Part shown: piece by piece, positions 1 to 5,784 of the stretch
How the letters are laid out: every line of letters starts with the position of its first letter
How positions within the stretch are numbered: position 1 is the first letter of the stretch
Assembly (NCBI GenBank): GCA_035500775.1
Contig: DATJWY010000266.1
Span: 1 to 7,767 of the forward strand
DNA length: 7,767 bases
Direction: 5' to 3'
DNA from: DATJWY01 sp035500775
GTDB lineage: Bacteria; Pseudomonadota; Alphaproteobacteria; Acetobacterales; Acetobacteraceae
The notes under the pieces: model-generated
The model's database searches: none
The model's input: the letters and a program-made list of their open reading frames with translations, nothing else
What the model was told of the DNA's origin: nothing
Made by a program: the position numbers and the translations under genes

Positions 1-35
1 GTCAAGGTAGTGCTCTCCCGCTGAGCTACGCGCCC
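1..35 (-). tRNA. tRNA-Val (anticodon GAC), 5' half only
   Basis: Read on the minus strand from base 35, the sequence fits the first half of a tRNA: acceptor strand GGGCGCG, then TA, D-stem GCTC, D-loop AGCGGGA, D-stem GAGC, one linking A, anticodon-stem strand CTACC, and TTGAC, which is the first part of the anticodon loop. The window ends exactly at the third anticodon base, so the anticodon reads GAC, which decodes valine GUC/GUU codons. The D-arm pairs perfectly. The 3' half (anticodon stem partner, variable loop, T-arm and acceptor partner) lies outside, so the fold cannot be fully checked. The gene is transcribed divergently from pstS. Confidence 0.85.
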
Positions 36-48
36 GCCGATGGCCGGC

Positions 49-77
49 TTACTAGCGTGTTGTGGTGCCCGCCGCAA
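49..77 (-). promoter_or_regulatory. Possible sigma-70-type promoter of the tRNA-Val gene
   Basis: On the minus strand a -35-like TTGCGG (77 to 72) and a -10-like TAGTAA (54 to 49) are separated by exactly 17 bases. The -10 element ends 13 bases before the first tRNA base, which would leave a short 5' leader for RNase P. The -10 match is only 3 of 6 to TATAAT, so the call rests mainly on spacing and position. Confidence 0.35.
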
Positions 78-115
78 GAGCGAAGGTTACGATTTAGCGG
101 CGCTGCCGGTGACGA

Positions 116-133
116 CTGTCACTGAAGCTTCAT
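116..133 (+). promoter_or_regulatory. Putative Pho box (PhoB binding site) upstream of pstS
   Basis: Two 7-base half-sites lie in direct orientation 11 bases apart: CTGTCAC (116-122), a perfect match to the PhoB half-site CTGTCAY, and GCTTCAT (127-133), which matches four of seven positions. The 4-base spacer is TGAA. PhoB dimers bind such 11-base direct repeats and substitute for a -35 element. Candidate -10 sequences follow in the AT-richer stretch 134-147 (TATGCA at 137-142 or AATTTT at 142-147), but none is well placed and well matched together. The site sits before pstS, the first gene of the operon, and the operon's last gene, phoB, encodes the expected regulator. The weak second half-site limits confidence. 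Confidence 0.55.
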
Positions 134-184
134 TGTTATGCAATTTTCCCGTCTCGATCCGAGCAGTAGGGTCCGGCGCGTAAA

Positions 185-229
185 CCGGGAGCGATCCCGG
201 CTATCGCCGCTGGCGGGCATGCCGCCCGC
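185..229 (+). promoter_or_regulatory. Structured pstS 5' leader with two hairpins
   Basis: Two perfect inverted repeats precede the pstS ribosome binding site. The first is CCGGGA-GCGA-TCCCGG (185-200), with a GNRA-type GCGA tetraloop. The second is GCGGGC-ATGCC-GCCCGC (213-229), with a 5-base loop. The strong Shine-Dalgarno site AGGAGG (244-249) lies just downstream and is left unpaired. If transcription starts near the Pho box, the leader is about 110 bases and contains both stems. They could stabilise the abundant pstS message or act in post-transcriptional control. No riboswitch family is recognised. Confidence 0.45.
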
Positions 230-253
230 GGATATGATTCATCAGGAGGATCG

Positions 254-1276
254 ATGAAGGTCTCACGCGCCCTGCTGGCCGCCACGCTGCTGGCCGGCTT
301 TTCCGCGGCGGCTCACGCGCAACAGATCACCGGCGCCGGCTCGACCTTCGCCGCCCCGATCTATGGCAAGTGGGCCGAGGCGTCCCAGGCCAAGACCGGC
401 GTGACCCTGAATTACCAGGCGATCGGCTCCGGCGCCGGGCAGAACCAGGTTTTCAACCGCACGGTGGATTTCGGCGCGACGGACGCGCCGCTCAAGGGCG
501 CTGATCTTGCGGCGCACAAGCTGCTCCAGTTCCCGACCGTGATGGGCGCGGTGGACATCATCGTGAACGTGCCGGGCATCAAGGCCGACCAGCTCAAGCT
601 GACCGGGCCGGTGCTGGCGCAGATCTATCTGGGCAACATCACGTCCTGGAGCGATGCGGCGATCGCGAAGCTGAACCCGGGCGTTAAGCTGCCGAACCTG
701 CCGATCGCGCCGGTCTATCGCGCCGACGCCTCGGGCACGACCTTCGTGTTCACCAGCTACCTCTCCAAGATCAGCTCGGATTGGAAGGACAAGGTGGGCG
801 CCGCCAAGAGCGTGCGCTGGCTGAACGGCGCGGGCGCGCGCGGCAGCGACGGCGTTTCCGGTACGGTGCGCAACGTGCGCGGCGGCGTCGGCTATGTCGA
901 AAGCTCCTATGCGACGCAGAACCACCTGATCACGGTGGAGATGCAGAACCATGACGGCAAGTTCGTCCGCCCGACGCTCGCCAATTTCGGTGCCGCCGCG
1001 GCGAATGCCGACTGGTCCAAGGCGGATAATTTCGCGATCGACCTGAACGACCAGCCGGGCGCCAATAGCTGGCCGATCGTCACCGCGACCTTCGTCCTGC
1101 TGCCGACGGACCCGACCGATGCGGCGCGCAGCGCGGCGGTCGTGAAGTATTTCGGCTGGGCATTCGATGAGGGTGATGACGTCGCGCGGAAGCTGGAATA
1201 CGTGCCGCTGCCGAAGGCCGTGAAGGATTCGGTGCACGCGGCGTGGAAGGCCACCTTCAAGACCGCCGGGCAGTAA
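254..1276 (+). CDS. pstS: Periplasmic phosphate-binding protein PstS
   Basis: This is the substrate-binding protein of the high-affinity phosphate ABC transporter; it captures inorganic phosphate in the periplasm and delivers it to PstC/PstA. Residues 1-22 form a Sec signal peptide ending in AHA before QQ; there is no lipobox, so the mature protein should be soluble. The ligand-binding signatures of the family are present: GAGSTF (27-32, with T31 and F32), GSGAGQ with S59, TDAPL with D77, and RADASGTT with R156, S160, G161 and T162. These correspond to T10/F11, S38, D56, R135 and S139-T141 of mature E. coli PstS, each shifted by one. The 340-residue length is usual (E. coli 346). The ATG start has a perfect AGGAGG at 244-249, four bases upstream. 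It is the first gene of the pst-pho operon, and a Pho-box-like site lies 120 bases upstream. Function is close to certain. Confidence 0.97.
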   Translation: MKVSRALLAATLLAGFSAAAHAQQITGAGSTFAAPIYGKWAEASQAKTGVTLNYQAIGSGAGQNQVFNRTVDFGATDAPLKGADLAAHKLLQFPTVMGAVDIIVNVPGIKADQLKLTGPVLAQIYLGNITSWSDAAIAKLNPGVKLPNLPIAPVYRADASGTTFVFTSYLSKISSDWKDKVGAAKSVRWLNGAGARGSDGVSGTVRNVRGGVGYVESSYATQNHLITVEMQNHDGKFVRPTLANFGAAAANADWSKADNFAIDLNDQPGANSWPIVTATFVLLPTDPTDAARSAAVVKYFGWAFDEGDDVARKLEYVPLPKAVKDSVHAAWKATFKTAGQ

Positions 1277-1304
1277 CGTCCGGCGCCCGCCGGCCGGGGG
1301 TGGG

Positions 1305-1330
1305 GCGGCGCGTCGCACGAGACGCGCCGC
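1305..1330 (+). other. Perfect 10-bp hairpin between pstS and pstC
   Basis: The arms GCGGCGCGTC (1305-1314) and GACGCGCCGC (1321-1330) are perfectly complementary around a 6-base loop, GCACGA. The hairpin begins 28 bases after the pstS stop. No T-run follows (the next bases are TTCGAACC), so it is not a canonical intrinsic terminator. A stem here fits an attenuator or a 3'-exonuclease barrier that leaves more pstS mRNA than pstCAB mRNA, a known arrangement in binding-protein transporter operons. The rest of the 194-base gap (1277-1470) contains a second smaller stem and no gene I can support. Confidence 0.7.
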
Positions 1331-1420
1331 TTCGAACCTCCTCCGGGGGCGGGCTGCGATGTCGCAACTGAGGGTGGCGCGGGCCGGCAAGGGCGGCTAT
1401 GCCGTGCGCCGCGCAAGCCC

Positions 1421-1438
1421 GCTCCGGCGGGTCGGAGC
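1421..1438 (+). other. Small hairpin in the pstC leader
   Basis: The inverted repeat GCTCCG (1421-1426) and CGGAGC (1433-1438) encloses a 6-base loop, GCGGGT. It lies 32 bases upstream of the pstC GTG start, within the pstS-pstC gap. There is no T-tract. It could stabilise the 5' end of a processed pstCAB-phoU-phoB transcript, but a 6-bp GC stem is also not rare by chance in DNA of this composition. Confidence 0.4.
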
Positions 1439-1470
1439 AACGCTGATAAGGACGGGGTAAGGGTGAGGAC

Positions 1471-2439
1471 GTGCAGCAAACCGTGATTCCGGCCGAGGTG
1501 ACCACCCGCGTGACCACCCCTGGGCGCTCACGCGGCGACGCCGTCTTCGCCGGCCTCGCCTACGGCAGCGGCGTCTTCGTCCTGATCCTGCTCGGCGCGA
1601 TCATCGTCATGCTCGGGGTTCGCGGCCTACCGGCCTTCCGCCAGTTCGGGCTTGCCTTCCTGATCTCATCCGACTGGGATCCGGTGCAGGATGTGTACGG
1701 CGCCCTGGTGCCGATCTTCGGCACGCTGGTGACCTCCATCCTGGCTCTCATGATGGCCGTGCCGCTCGCCTTCGGCATCGCCTATTTCCTGACCGAGCTG
1801 GCGCCGGTCTGGCTGCGCCGCCCGGTGGGCATCGCGATTGAGCTGCTGGCCGCGATCCCCTCCATCATCTACGGCATGTGGGGCTTCTTCGTGATCGTGC
1901 CGATCATGGGCGTCTATGTCCAGCCCTGGCTGATCGACACGCTGGGCGACGTGCCGGTGATCGGCTTCCTGTTCCGCGGTTCGCCGTTCGGCGTCGGCAT
2001 CTTCACCGCTTCCCTCGTGCTCGCGATCATGGTCATTCCCTTTATCGCGGCGACGATGCGGGACGTGTTCGAGACCGTGCCGGAGATGTTCAAGGAGGCG
2101 GCGTTCGGCCTCGGCTGCACCACCTGGGAGGTGCAGCGGGGCGTGGTGCTGCCCTATACGCGCGTCTCGGTGGTCGGCGGTATCATGCTCGGGCTCGGGC
2201 GGGCGCTCGGTGAGACGATGGCGGTGACCTTCGTCATCGGCAACACCAACCGCATCCCCACCAGCCTGTTCTCCGGCGGCAACACCATCGCCTCCCTGGT
2301 CGCGCTCGAATTCCCGGAGAGCGAGACCGGCAGCATCAAGCTCTCGTCACTGCTCGCGCTCGGCTTCATCCTGTTCGTGATCTCCTTCATCGTCCTCGCA
2401 ATTTCCCGGCTGCTGTTGCGGCCGAAGCTCCGGTCCTGA
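1471..2439 (+). CDS. pstC: Phosphate ABC transporter permease PstC
   Basis: This is one of the two inner-membrane permeases forming the phosphate channel with PstA. The 322 residues suggest six membrane segments, roughly at 28-50, 78-108, 118-146, 173-196, 233-256 and 293-316, with a periplasmic region between the first two typical of PstC. The cytoplasmic EAA loop that docks on PstB is clear: E209-A-A, G215 and the closing V-L-P at 226-228. The motif GRALGET supplies R244 and E247, which correspond to the Arg and Glu that mutagenesis showed to be needed for transport in E. coli PstC (R237/E240). Translation starts at GTG 1471: an in-frame stop at 1447-1449 limits upstream choices, and AAGGG at 1459-1463 gives a seven-base spacing; an in-frame GTG at 1483 is the alternative. 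Only five bases separate its stop from pstA. Confidence 0.96.
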   Translation: MQQTVIPAEVTTRVTTPGRSRGDAVFAGLAYGSGVFVLILLGAIIVMLGVRGLPAFRQFGLAFLISSDWDPVQDVYGALVPIFGTLVTSILALMMAVPLAFGIAYFLTELAPVWLRRPVGIAIELLAAIPSIIYGMWGFFVIVPIMGVYVQPWLIDTLGDVPVIGFLFRGSPFGVGIFTASLVLAIMVIPFIAATMRDVFETVPEMFKEAAFGLGCTTWEVQRGVVLPYTRVSVVGGIMLGLGRALGETMAVTFVIGNTNRIPTSLFSGGNTIASLVALEFPESETGSIKLSSLLALGFILFVISFIVLAISRLLLRPKLRS

Positions 2440-2444
2440 TCGCC

Positions 2445-3332
2445 ATGAGCGTCACCGTCGCCCTCAGTACGCCGAAGACCCGGGACATGCGGATCGCCGA
2501 GATGCTCGGCCGCCGCCGGCGCCGGGTGAGCGGGTTCGCCGGCATGCTCGCGACCGCCGCGACCGTGCTCGGGCTGGTCTTTCTCGCCTCCATCCTGTTC
2601 ACGCTGTGCTGGCGCGGCCTCGCCGGGCTCAACCTGACCGTGTTCACCCATATGACGCGCCCGCCCGGCTCCAACGGCGGGCTGCTCAATGCCATTATCG
2701 GCAGCCTGGTGCAGACCGCGCTCGGCACGCTGATCGGCACCCCGATCGGCCTCATGGTCGGCACCTATCTCGCGGAATACGCGCGGGAGACGAAGCTCGG
2801 CGGCGCTGTCCGCTTCGTCTCGGATATCCTGCTCTCGGCGCCTTCCATTCTGGTCGGCCTGTTCGTCTATGTCGTGCTGGTCGAGCCGCTCGGTGGGTTC
2901 TCCGGTCTCGCCGGCTCGGTCTCGCTCGCGATCATCGTCATCCCGGTCGTGGTGCGCACGACCGAGGACATGCTGCGGCTGATCCCGGACACGCTGCGCG
3001 AGGCGGCGATCGCGCTCGGTGCGCCGAAATGGAAGATGATCGTGTTCATCTGCTATCGCGCCGCGCTCGACGGGCTGACCACCGGCGTGCTGCTCGCCGT
3101 GGCGCGCGTGGCGGGTGAGACGGCGCCGCTGCTGTTCACCTCCTTTGGCAACTCGACCACGATCGGTGGGCTCCGGACAGCCATGGCGAGCCTGCCGGTG
3201 GCGATCTATCAGTATGCAAGCTCGGCTTTCGATGATTGGGTGCAGCTCGCCTGGAGCGGAGCGCTGCTGATCACCGCGGGCGTTCTGGCAACCAATATCA
3301 TCGCGCGCTACGCGTTGCGTAGGCGGGGGTGA
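2445..3332 (+). CDS. pstA: Phosphate ABC transporter permease PstA
   Basis: This is the second inner-membrane permease of the Pst complex and pairs with PstC. The N-terminus is basic (arginine run at 23-27). A first hydrophobic segment spans about 31-56, followed by the MetI-like permease core from about 80 to 290 with a further five predicted segments. The EAA loop for PstB contact reads E186-A-A with G192. R221 in AVARVAGET matches the essential Arg220 of E. coli PstA. Length 295 is normal (E. coli 296). The ATG start lies five bases after the pstC stop and has no obvious Shine-Dalgarno sequence, so translation is probably coupled to pstC. Confidence 0.96.
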   Translation: MSVTVALSTPKTRDMRIAEMLGRRRRRVSGFAGMLATAATVLGLVFLASILFTLCWRGLAGLNLTVFTHMTRPPGSNGGLLNAIIGSLVQTALGTLIGTPIGLMVGTYLAEYARETKLGGAVRFVSDILLSAPSILVGLFVYVVLVEPLGGFSGLAGSVSLAIIVIPVVVRTTEDMLRLIPDTLREAAIALGAPKWKMIVFICYRAALDGLTTGVLLAVARVAGETAPLLFTSFGNSTTIGGLRTAMASLPVAIYQYASSAFDDWVQLAWSGALLITAGVLATNIIARYALRRRG

Positions 3333-3338
3333 AGCGAA

Positions 3339-4184
3339 ATGGCGCAGGACCAGATTGGCATGGCCAAGGATGACGGGGTGATCGGGATCACCACGACGGT
3401 AACCCAGGGGCAGCAGCGGGCGAGCCGGGCCGGACCTCGGCTCGCGATCCGCAACCTTGATTTCTACTACGGCACCAACAGGGCGCTGAAGGGCATCACG
3501 CTCGATGTGCCGGAGCGGCAGGTGACCGGGATGATCGGGCCTTCCGGCTGCGGCAAATCGACGCTGCTCCGGGTACTCAACCGGATGTACGACCTCTATC
3601 CCGGCCAGCGCGCCGAGGGCGAGGTGCTGCTCGACGGGGAGAACATCCTCTCGCCGGGTGTGGACGTGAACCGCCTGCGCAGCCGCATCGGCATGGTGTT
3701 CCAGAAGCCGACGCCGTTCCCGATGACGATCTACGACAACATCGCCTTCGGCGTGAAACTGCACGAGCGTCTCTCCAAGGCGGAGATGGACCAGAGGGTG
3801 GAGTGGTCGCTGAGCCGCGCCGCGCTCTGGGGCGAGGTGAAGGACCGGCTCAACACGCCCGCCATGGGGCTTTCCGGCGGGCAGCAGCAGCGCCTCTGCA
3901 TCGCGCGCACCATCGCGACCCGGCCGGAGGTGATCCTGCTCGACGAGCCGACCAGCGCGCTCGACCCGATCAGCACGCTGAAGGTCGAGGAGCTGATCGA
4001 CGAATTGAAGCGTGATTTCACCATCGCCATCGTGACCCACAACATGCAGCAGGCGGCGCGCTGCGCCGATCAGGTGGCGTTCTTCTATCTCGGCGAGATG
4101 GTGGAGGTCGGCCCGGCGGCGCAGATCTTTACCGCGCCGAAAGAGCGGCGGACGCAGGAATACATCACAGGGCGGTTCGGCTGA
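3339..4184 (+). CDS. pstB: Phosphate ABC transporter ATP-binding protein PstB
   Basis: This is the cytoplasmic ATPase that powers phosphate import through PstC/PstA. All nucleotide-binding motifs are intact: Walker A GPSGCGKS (67-74, Lys73), a Q-loop in FQKPTPFPMTI, the ABC signature LSGGQQQR (178-185), Walker B VILLDEP (198-204, with D202 and catalytic E203), the D-loop SALDP, and the H-loop VTHN with His234. The FQKPTPFPM sequence is diagnostic of PstB among ABC ATPases. About 30 residues precede the conserved core beginning at PRLAIRNLDFYYG, a longer tail than in many homologues; the in-frame ATG at 3360 is a possible alternative start but has no better ribosome site. The gene starts six bases after the pstA stop and ten bases before phoU. 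Confidence 0.97.
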   Translation: MAQDQIGMAKDDGVIGITTTVTQGQQRASRAGPRLAIRNLDFYYGTNRALKGITLDVPERQVTGMIGPSGCGKSTLLRVLNRMYDLYPGQRAEGEVLLDGENILSPGVDVNRLRSRIGMVFQKPTPFPMTIYDNIAFGVKLHERLSKAEMDQRVEWSLSRAALWGEVKDRLNTPAMGLSGGQQQRLCIARTIATRPEVILLDEPTSALDPISTLKVEELIDELKRDFTIAIVTHNMQQAARCADQVAFFYLGEMVEVGPAAQIFTAPKERRTQEYITGRFG

Positions 4185-4194
4185 GGAGCGTGGG

Positions 4195-4914
4195 ATGACC
4201 CAATCGGCTGAGCATATCGTCAAGAGCTACGAGCAGGAACTGAACCGCCTGCGCGACCTGATCACCGAGATGGGCGGGCTGGTGGAGAACCAGCTCGCCT
4301 ATGCCGCGGCCTCCGTGCTGCAGCATGACAGCGCCGCGGCCAGCCAGGCGGTGGAGCAGGATGTCGCGGTCGACACGCTGGAGCGGGAGGTGGAGCAGTT
4401 CGTCATCCGCCTGCTCGCGCTGCGGCAGCCCGTGGCGCAGGATCTGCGGCATATCGTCTCCGCGCTGAAGATCACCAGCGATCTGGAGCGGATCGGCGAT
4501 TATGCGGCGAACGTCGCCAAGCGCAGCATCGTGCTCAACCAGTTCACCCTGCCGTTCAATCTCGGCGGCCTGTCGCATATGTGCAGGCTGGTGCAGGAGA
4601 ATCTGAAGCTCACCATCGACGCGATCTCCGACAACGACGCGCAGAAGGCGATCGAGGTCTGGCGCTCCGATCTCGCGGTGGACGACATCTACAACGCGCT
4701 GTTCCGCGAATTCGTCACCTACATGATGGAAGATCCGCGCAACATCACGCCTTGCACGCATCTTCTGTTCGTGGCCAAGAACCTCGAACGCATTGGCGAC
4801 CACGCTACCAACGTTGCCGAGACGGTGCATTACGCGGTGACCGGCGAGGCATTGCCGGAGGGACGACCGAAAGGTGACAACTCCGCTTATGCCGTCGTGC
4901 GTCAGCGCGACTAA
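4195..4914 (+). CDS. phoU: Phosphate signalling regulator PhoU
   Basis: PhoU is a peripheral cytoplasmic protein that links the Pst transporter to the PhoR sensor kinase and keeps the Pho regulon off when phosphate is plentiful. The 239-residue length is standard. The two tandem three-helix PhoU domains are visible, each carrying the metal-cluster motif ERIGD: residues 98-102 in LKITSDLERIGDYAANVAKRS and 198-202 in AKNLERIGDHATNVAE. The first domain also has RQPVAQDLR (77-85), typical of the family. The start is well supported: AGGAG overlaps the pstB stop (4184-4188) and lies six bases before the ATG, indicating coupling to pstB. The last 20 residues, rich in Gly, Pro and charged residues, look like a disordered tail. 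Confidence 0.96.
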   Translation: MTQSAEHIVKSYEQELNRLRDLITEMGGLVENQLAYAAASVLQHDSAAASQAVEQDVAVDTLEREVEQFVIRLLALRQPVAQDLRHIVSALKITSDLERIGDYAANVAKRSIVLNQFTLPFNLGGLSHMCRLVQENLKLTIDAISDNDAQKAIEVWRSDLAVDDIYNALFREFVTYMMEDPRNITPCTHLLFVAKNLERIGDHATNVAETVHYAVTGEALPEGRPKGDNSAYAVVRQRD

Positions 4915-4940
4915 TCGGAGCGGGCTGGAGCATCCTTTGT

Positions 4941-5657
4941 ATGGCCGATATGCCGACCAACCTGGCCAAGCCGCTGGTCCTCGTCGTCGAGGACGAGGCG
5001 GCGCTGGCGACGATGCTGCGCTACAATTTGGAGAAGCAGGGTTTCCGCGTCGATGAGGCGGCGGATGGCGAGGAGGCGCTGACCCGGATCGCCGAGACCC
5101 AGCCCGATCTCGTGCTATTGGACTGGATGCTGCCGGTGATGTCCGGCATCGAGGTCTGCCGGCAGATCAGACGCCGGCCGGGAACGCGGGATCTGCCGGT
5201 GATCATGGTCACCGCGCGTAGCGAGGATCAGGACACGGTGCGCGGCCTCAACACCGGGGCCGATGACTACATCACCAAGCCGTTCAACATGGATGCGCTG
5301 GTCGCCCGCATGCGCGCGCTGCTGCGGCGGGTGAACGCGGTGCCGACCAAGGGCGCGCTCACCTTCCATGACATCACCATGGATCTCGCGGCGCATCGGG
5401 TGCAGCGTAACGGGCGGGCGGTGCATCTCGGCCCGACCGAGTTCCGGCTGCTGGAATATCTGATGCAGCACCCGCGGCGGGTGTTCTCGCGCGAGGAATT
5501 GCTGGACGCGGTCTGGGGTAAGGACATCCACGTCGAGCCGCGCACGGTGGATGTGCATATCCGCCGGCTGCGCAAATCCATCAATGCCGATGACGAACTC
5601 GACGTGGTGCGCACGGTGCGCGCCGCGGGCTACGCGCTGGATACCGAGCCGGTCTGA
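4941..5657 (+). CDS. phoB: Phosphate regulon response regulator PhoB
   Basis: PhoB is the two-component regulator that, once phosphorylated by PhoR, binds Pho boxes and activates phosphate-starvation genes, likely including this operon. The receiver domain (about 12-128) has the acidic pair E17/D18, phosphoacceptor D61 in LLDWMLP, switch residue T91 and K113 in YITKPF, all eight positions later than in E. coli PhoB. The winged-helix DNA-binding domain (about 138-236) has the recognition helix RTVDVHIRRLRKS and the C-terminal hairpin VRTVRAAGYAL. The extra N-terminal residues come from choosing ATG 4941, which has CTGGAG at 4925-4930; ATG 4950 is an alternative. It follows phoU by 26 bases and ends the operon. 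Its position with pst/phoU separates PhoB from the many other OmpR-family regulators. Confidence 0.94.
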   Translation: MADMPTNLAKPLVLVVEDEAALATMLRYNLEKQGFRVDEAADGEEALTRIAETQPDLVLLDWMLPVMSGIEVCRQIRRRPGTRDLPVIMVTARSEDQDTVRGLNTGADDYITKPFNMDALVARMRALLRRVNAVPTKGALTFHDITMDLAAHRVQRNGRAVHLGPTEFRLLEYLMQHPRRVFSREELLDAVWGKDIHVEPRTVDVHIRRLRKSINADDELDVVRTVRAAGYALDTEPV

Positions 5658-5680
5658 GGCTTTTCCGGGGCTAAGCAAGG

Positions 5681-5699
5681 CCAGGGGCTCCGCCCCTGG
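5681..5699 (+). terminator. Possible terminator or mRNA 3'-end stem of the pst-pho operon
   Basis: An 8-bp perfect stem with a 3-base loop lies 23 bases after the phoB stop and is the first structure a transcript of the operon meets. It lacks the U-tract of an intrinsic terminator, so it may only protect the 3' end or slow polymerase before Rho acts. It is the first member of the palindrome cluster. Confidence 0.4.
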
Positions 5700-5762
5700 A
5701 CCTCGCCAAAGGCCGGCGGCCTAAACTTGTGCGGGTCCGGGGGCGCTCGCCCCCGGCGGGGT

Positions 5763-5779
5763 TCGGGGCGGCGCCCCGA
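5763..5779 (-). terminator. Possible terminator or 3'-end stem of the davB-like gene
   Basis: Read on the minus strand, a 7-bp perfect stem with loop GCC begins five bases after the flavoprotein stop codon. The following bases are ACCCCGCC, so there is no U-tract. Position directly after the stop suggests a 3'-end role. Confidence 0.4.
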
Positions 5780-5784
5780 GGCGA

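Larger units (their letters stand above)
5681..5779. repeat. Cluster of four GC-rich palindromes between convergent genes
   Basis: Four perfect inverted repeats follow one another: CCAGGGGC-TCC-GCCCCTGG (5681-5699), AGGCC-GGC-GGCCT (5710-5722), CCGGGGGCG-CT-CGCCCCCGG (5737-5756) and TCGGGGC-GGC-GCCCCGA (5763-5779). The parts between them can also pair: GGACC (5698-5702) with GGTCC (5734-5738), and CGC (5704-5706) with GCG (5731-5733), which would enclose the second hairpin in a longer stem. They look like REP-type or family-specific intergenic repeats. No T-tract follows any of them. They fill almost the whole gap between phoB and the convergent flavoprotein gene; no gene is seen there. Confidence 0.75.

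Noticed and set aside
138..257. A 39-codon frame in the pstS leader whose TGA overlaps the pstS ATG as ATGA, resembling a coupled leader peptide.
   Set aside because: There is no Shine-Dalgarno site before its ATG, and the ATG falls in or next to the expected promoter -10 region, so it may not be transcribed. The overlap is suggestive but not enough to call a gene.
263..1390. Minus-strand open frame of 375 codons opposite pstS.
   Set aside because: It is an Arg-rich shadow of pstS with no domain and no plausible ribosome site; the PstS motifs on the plus strand are complete.
2154..4223. Long open minus-strand frame of 689 codons opposite pstA and pstB.
   Set aside because: It lies wholly antisense to well-supported pst genes, is dominated by Arg, Asp, Glu, His and Gly as expected for a shadow of GC-rich coding DNA, and shows no recognisable domain.
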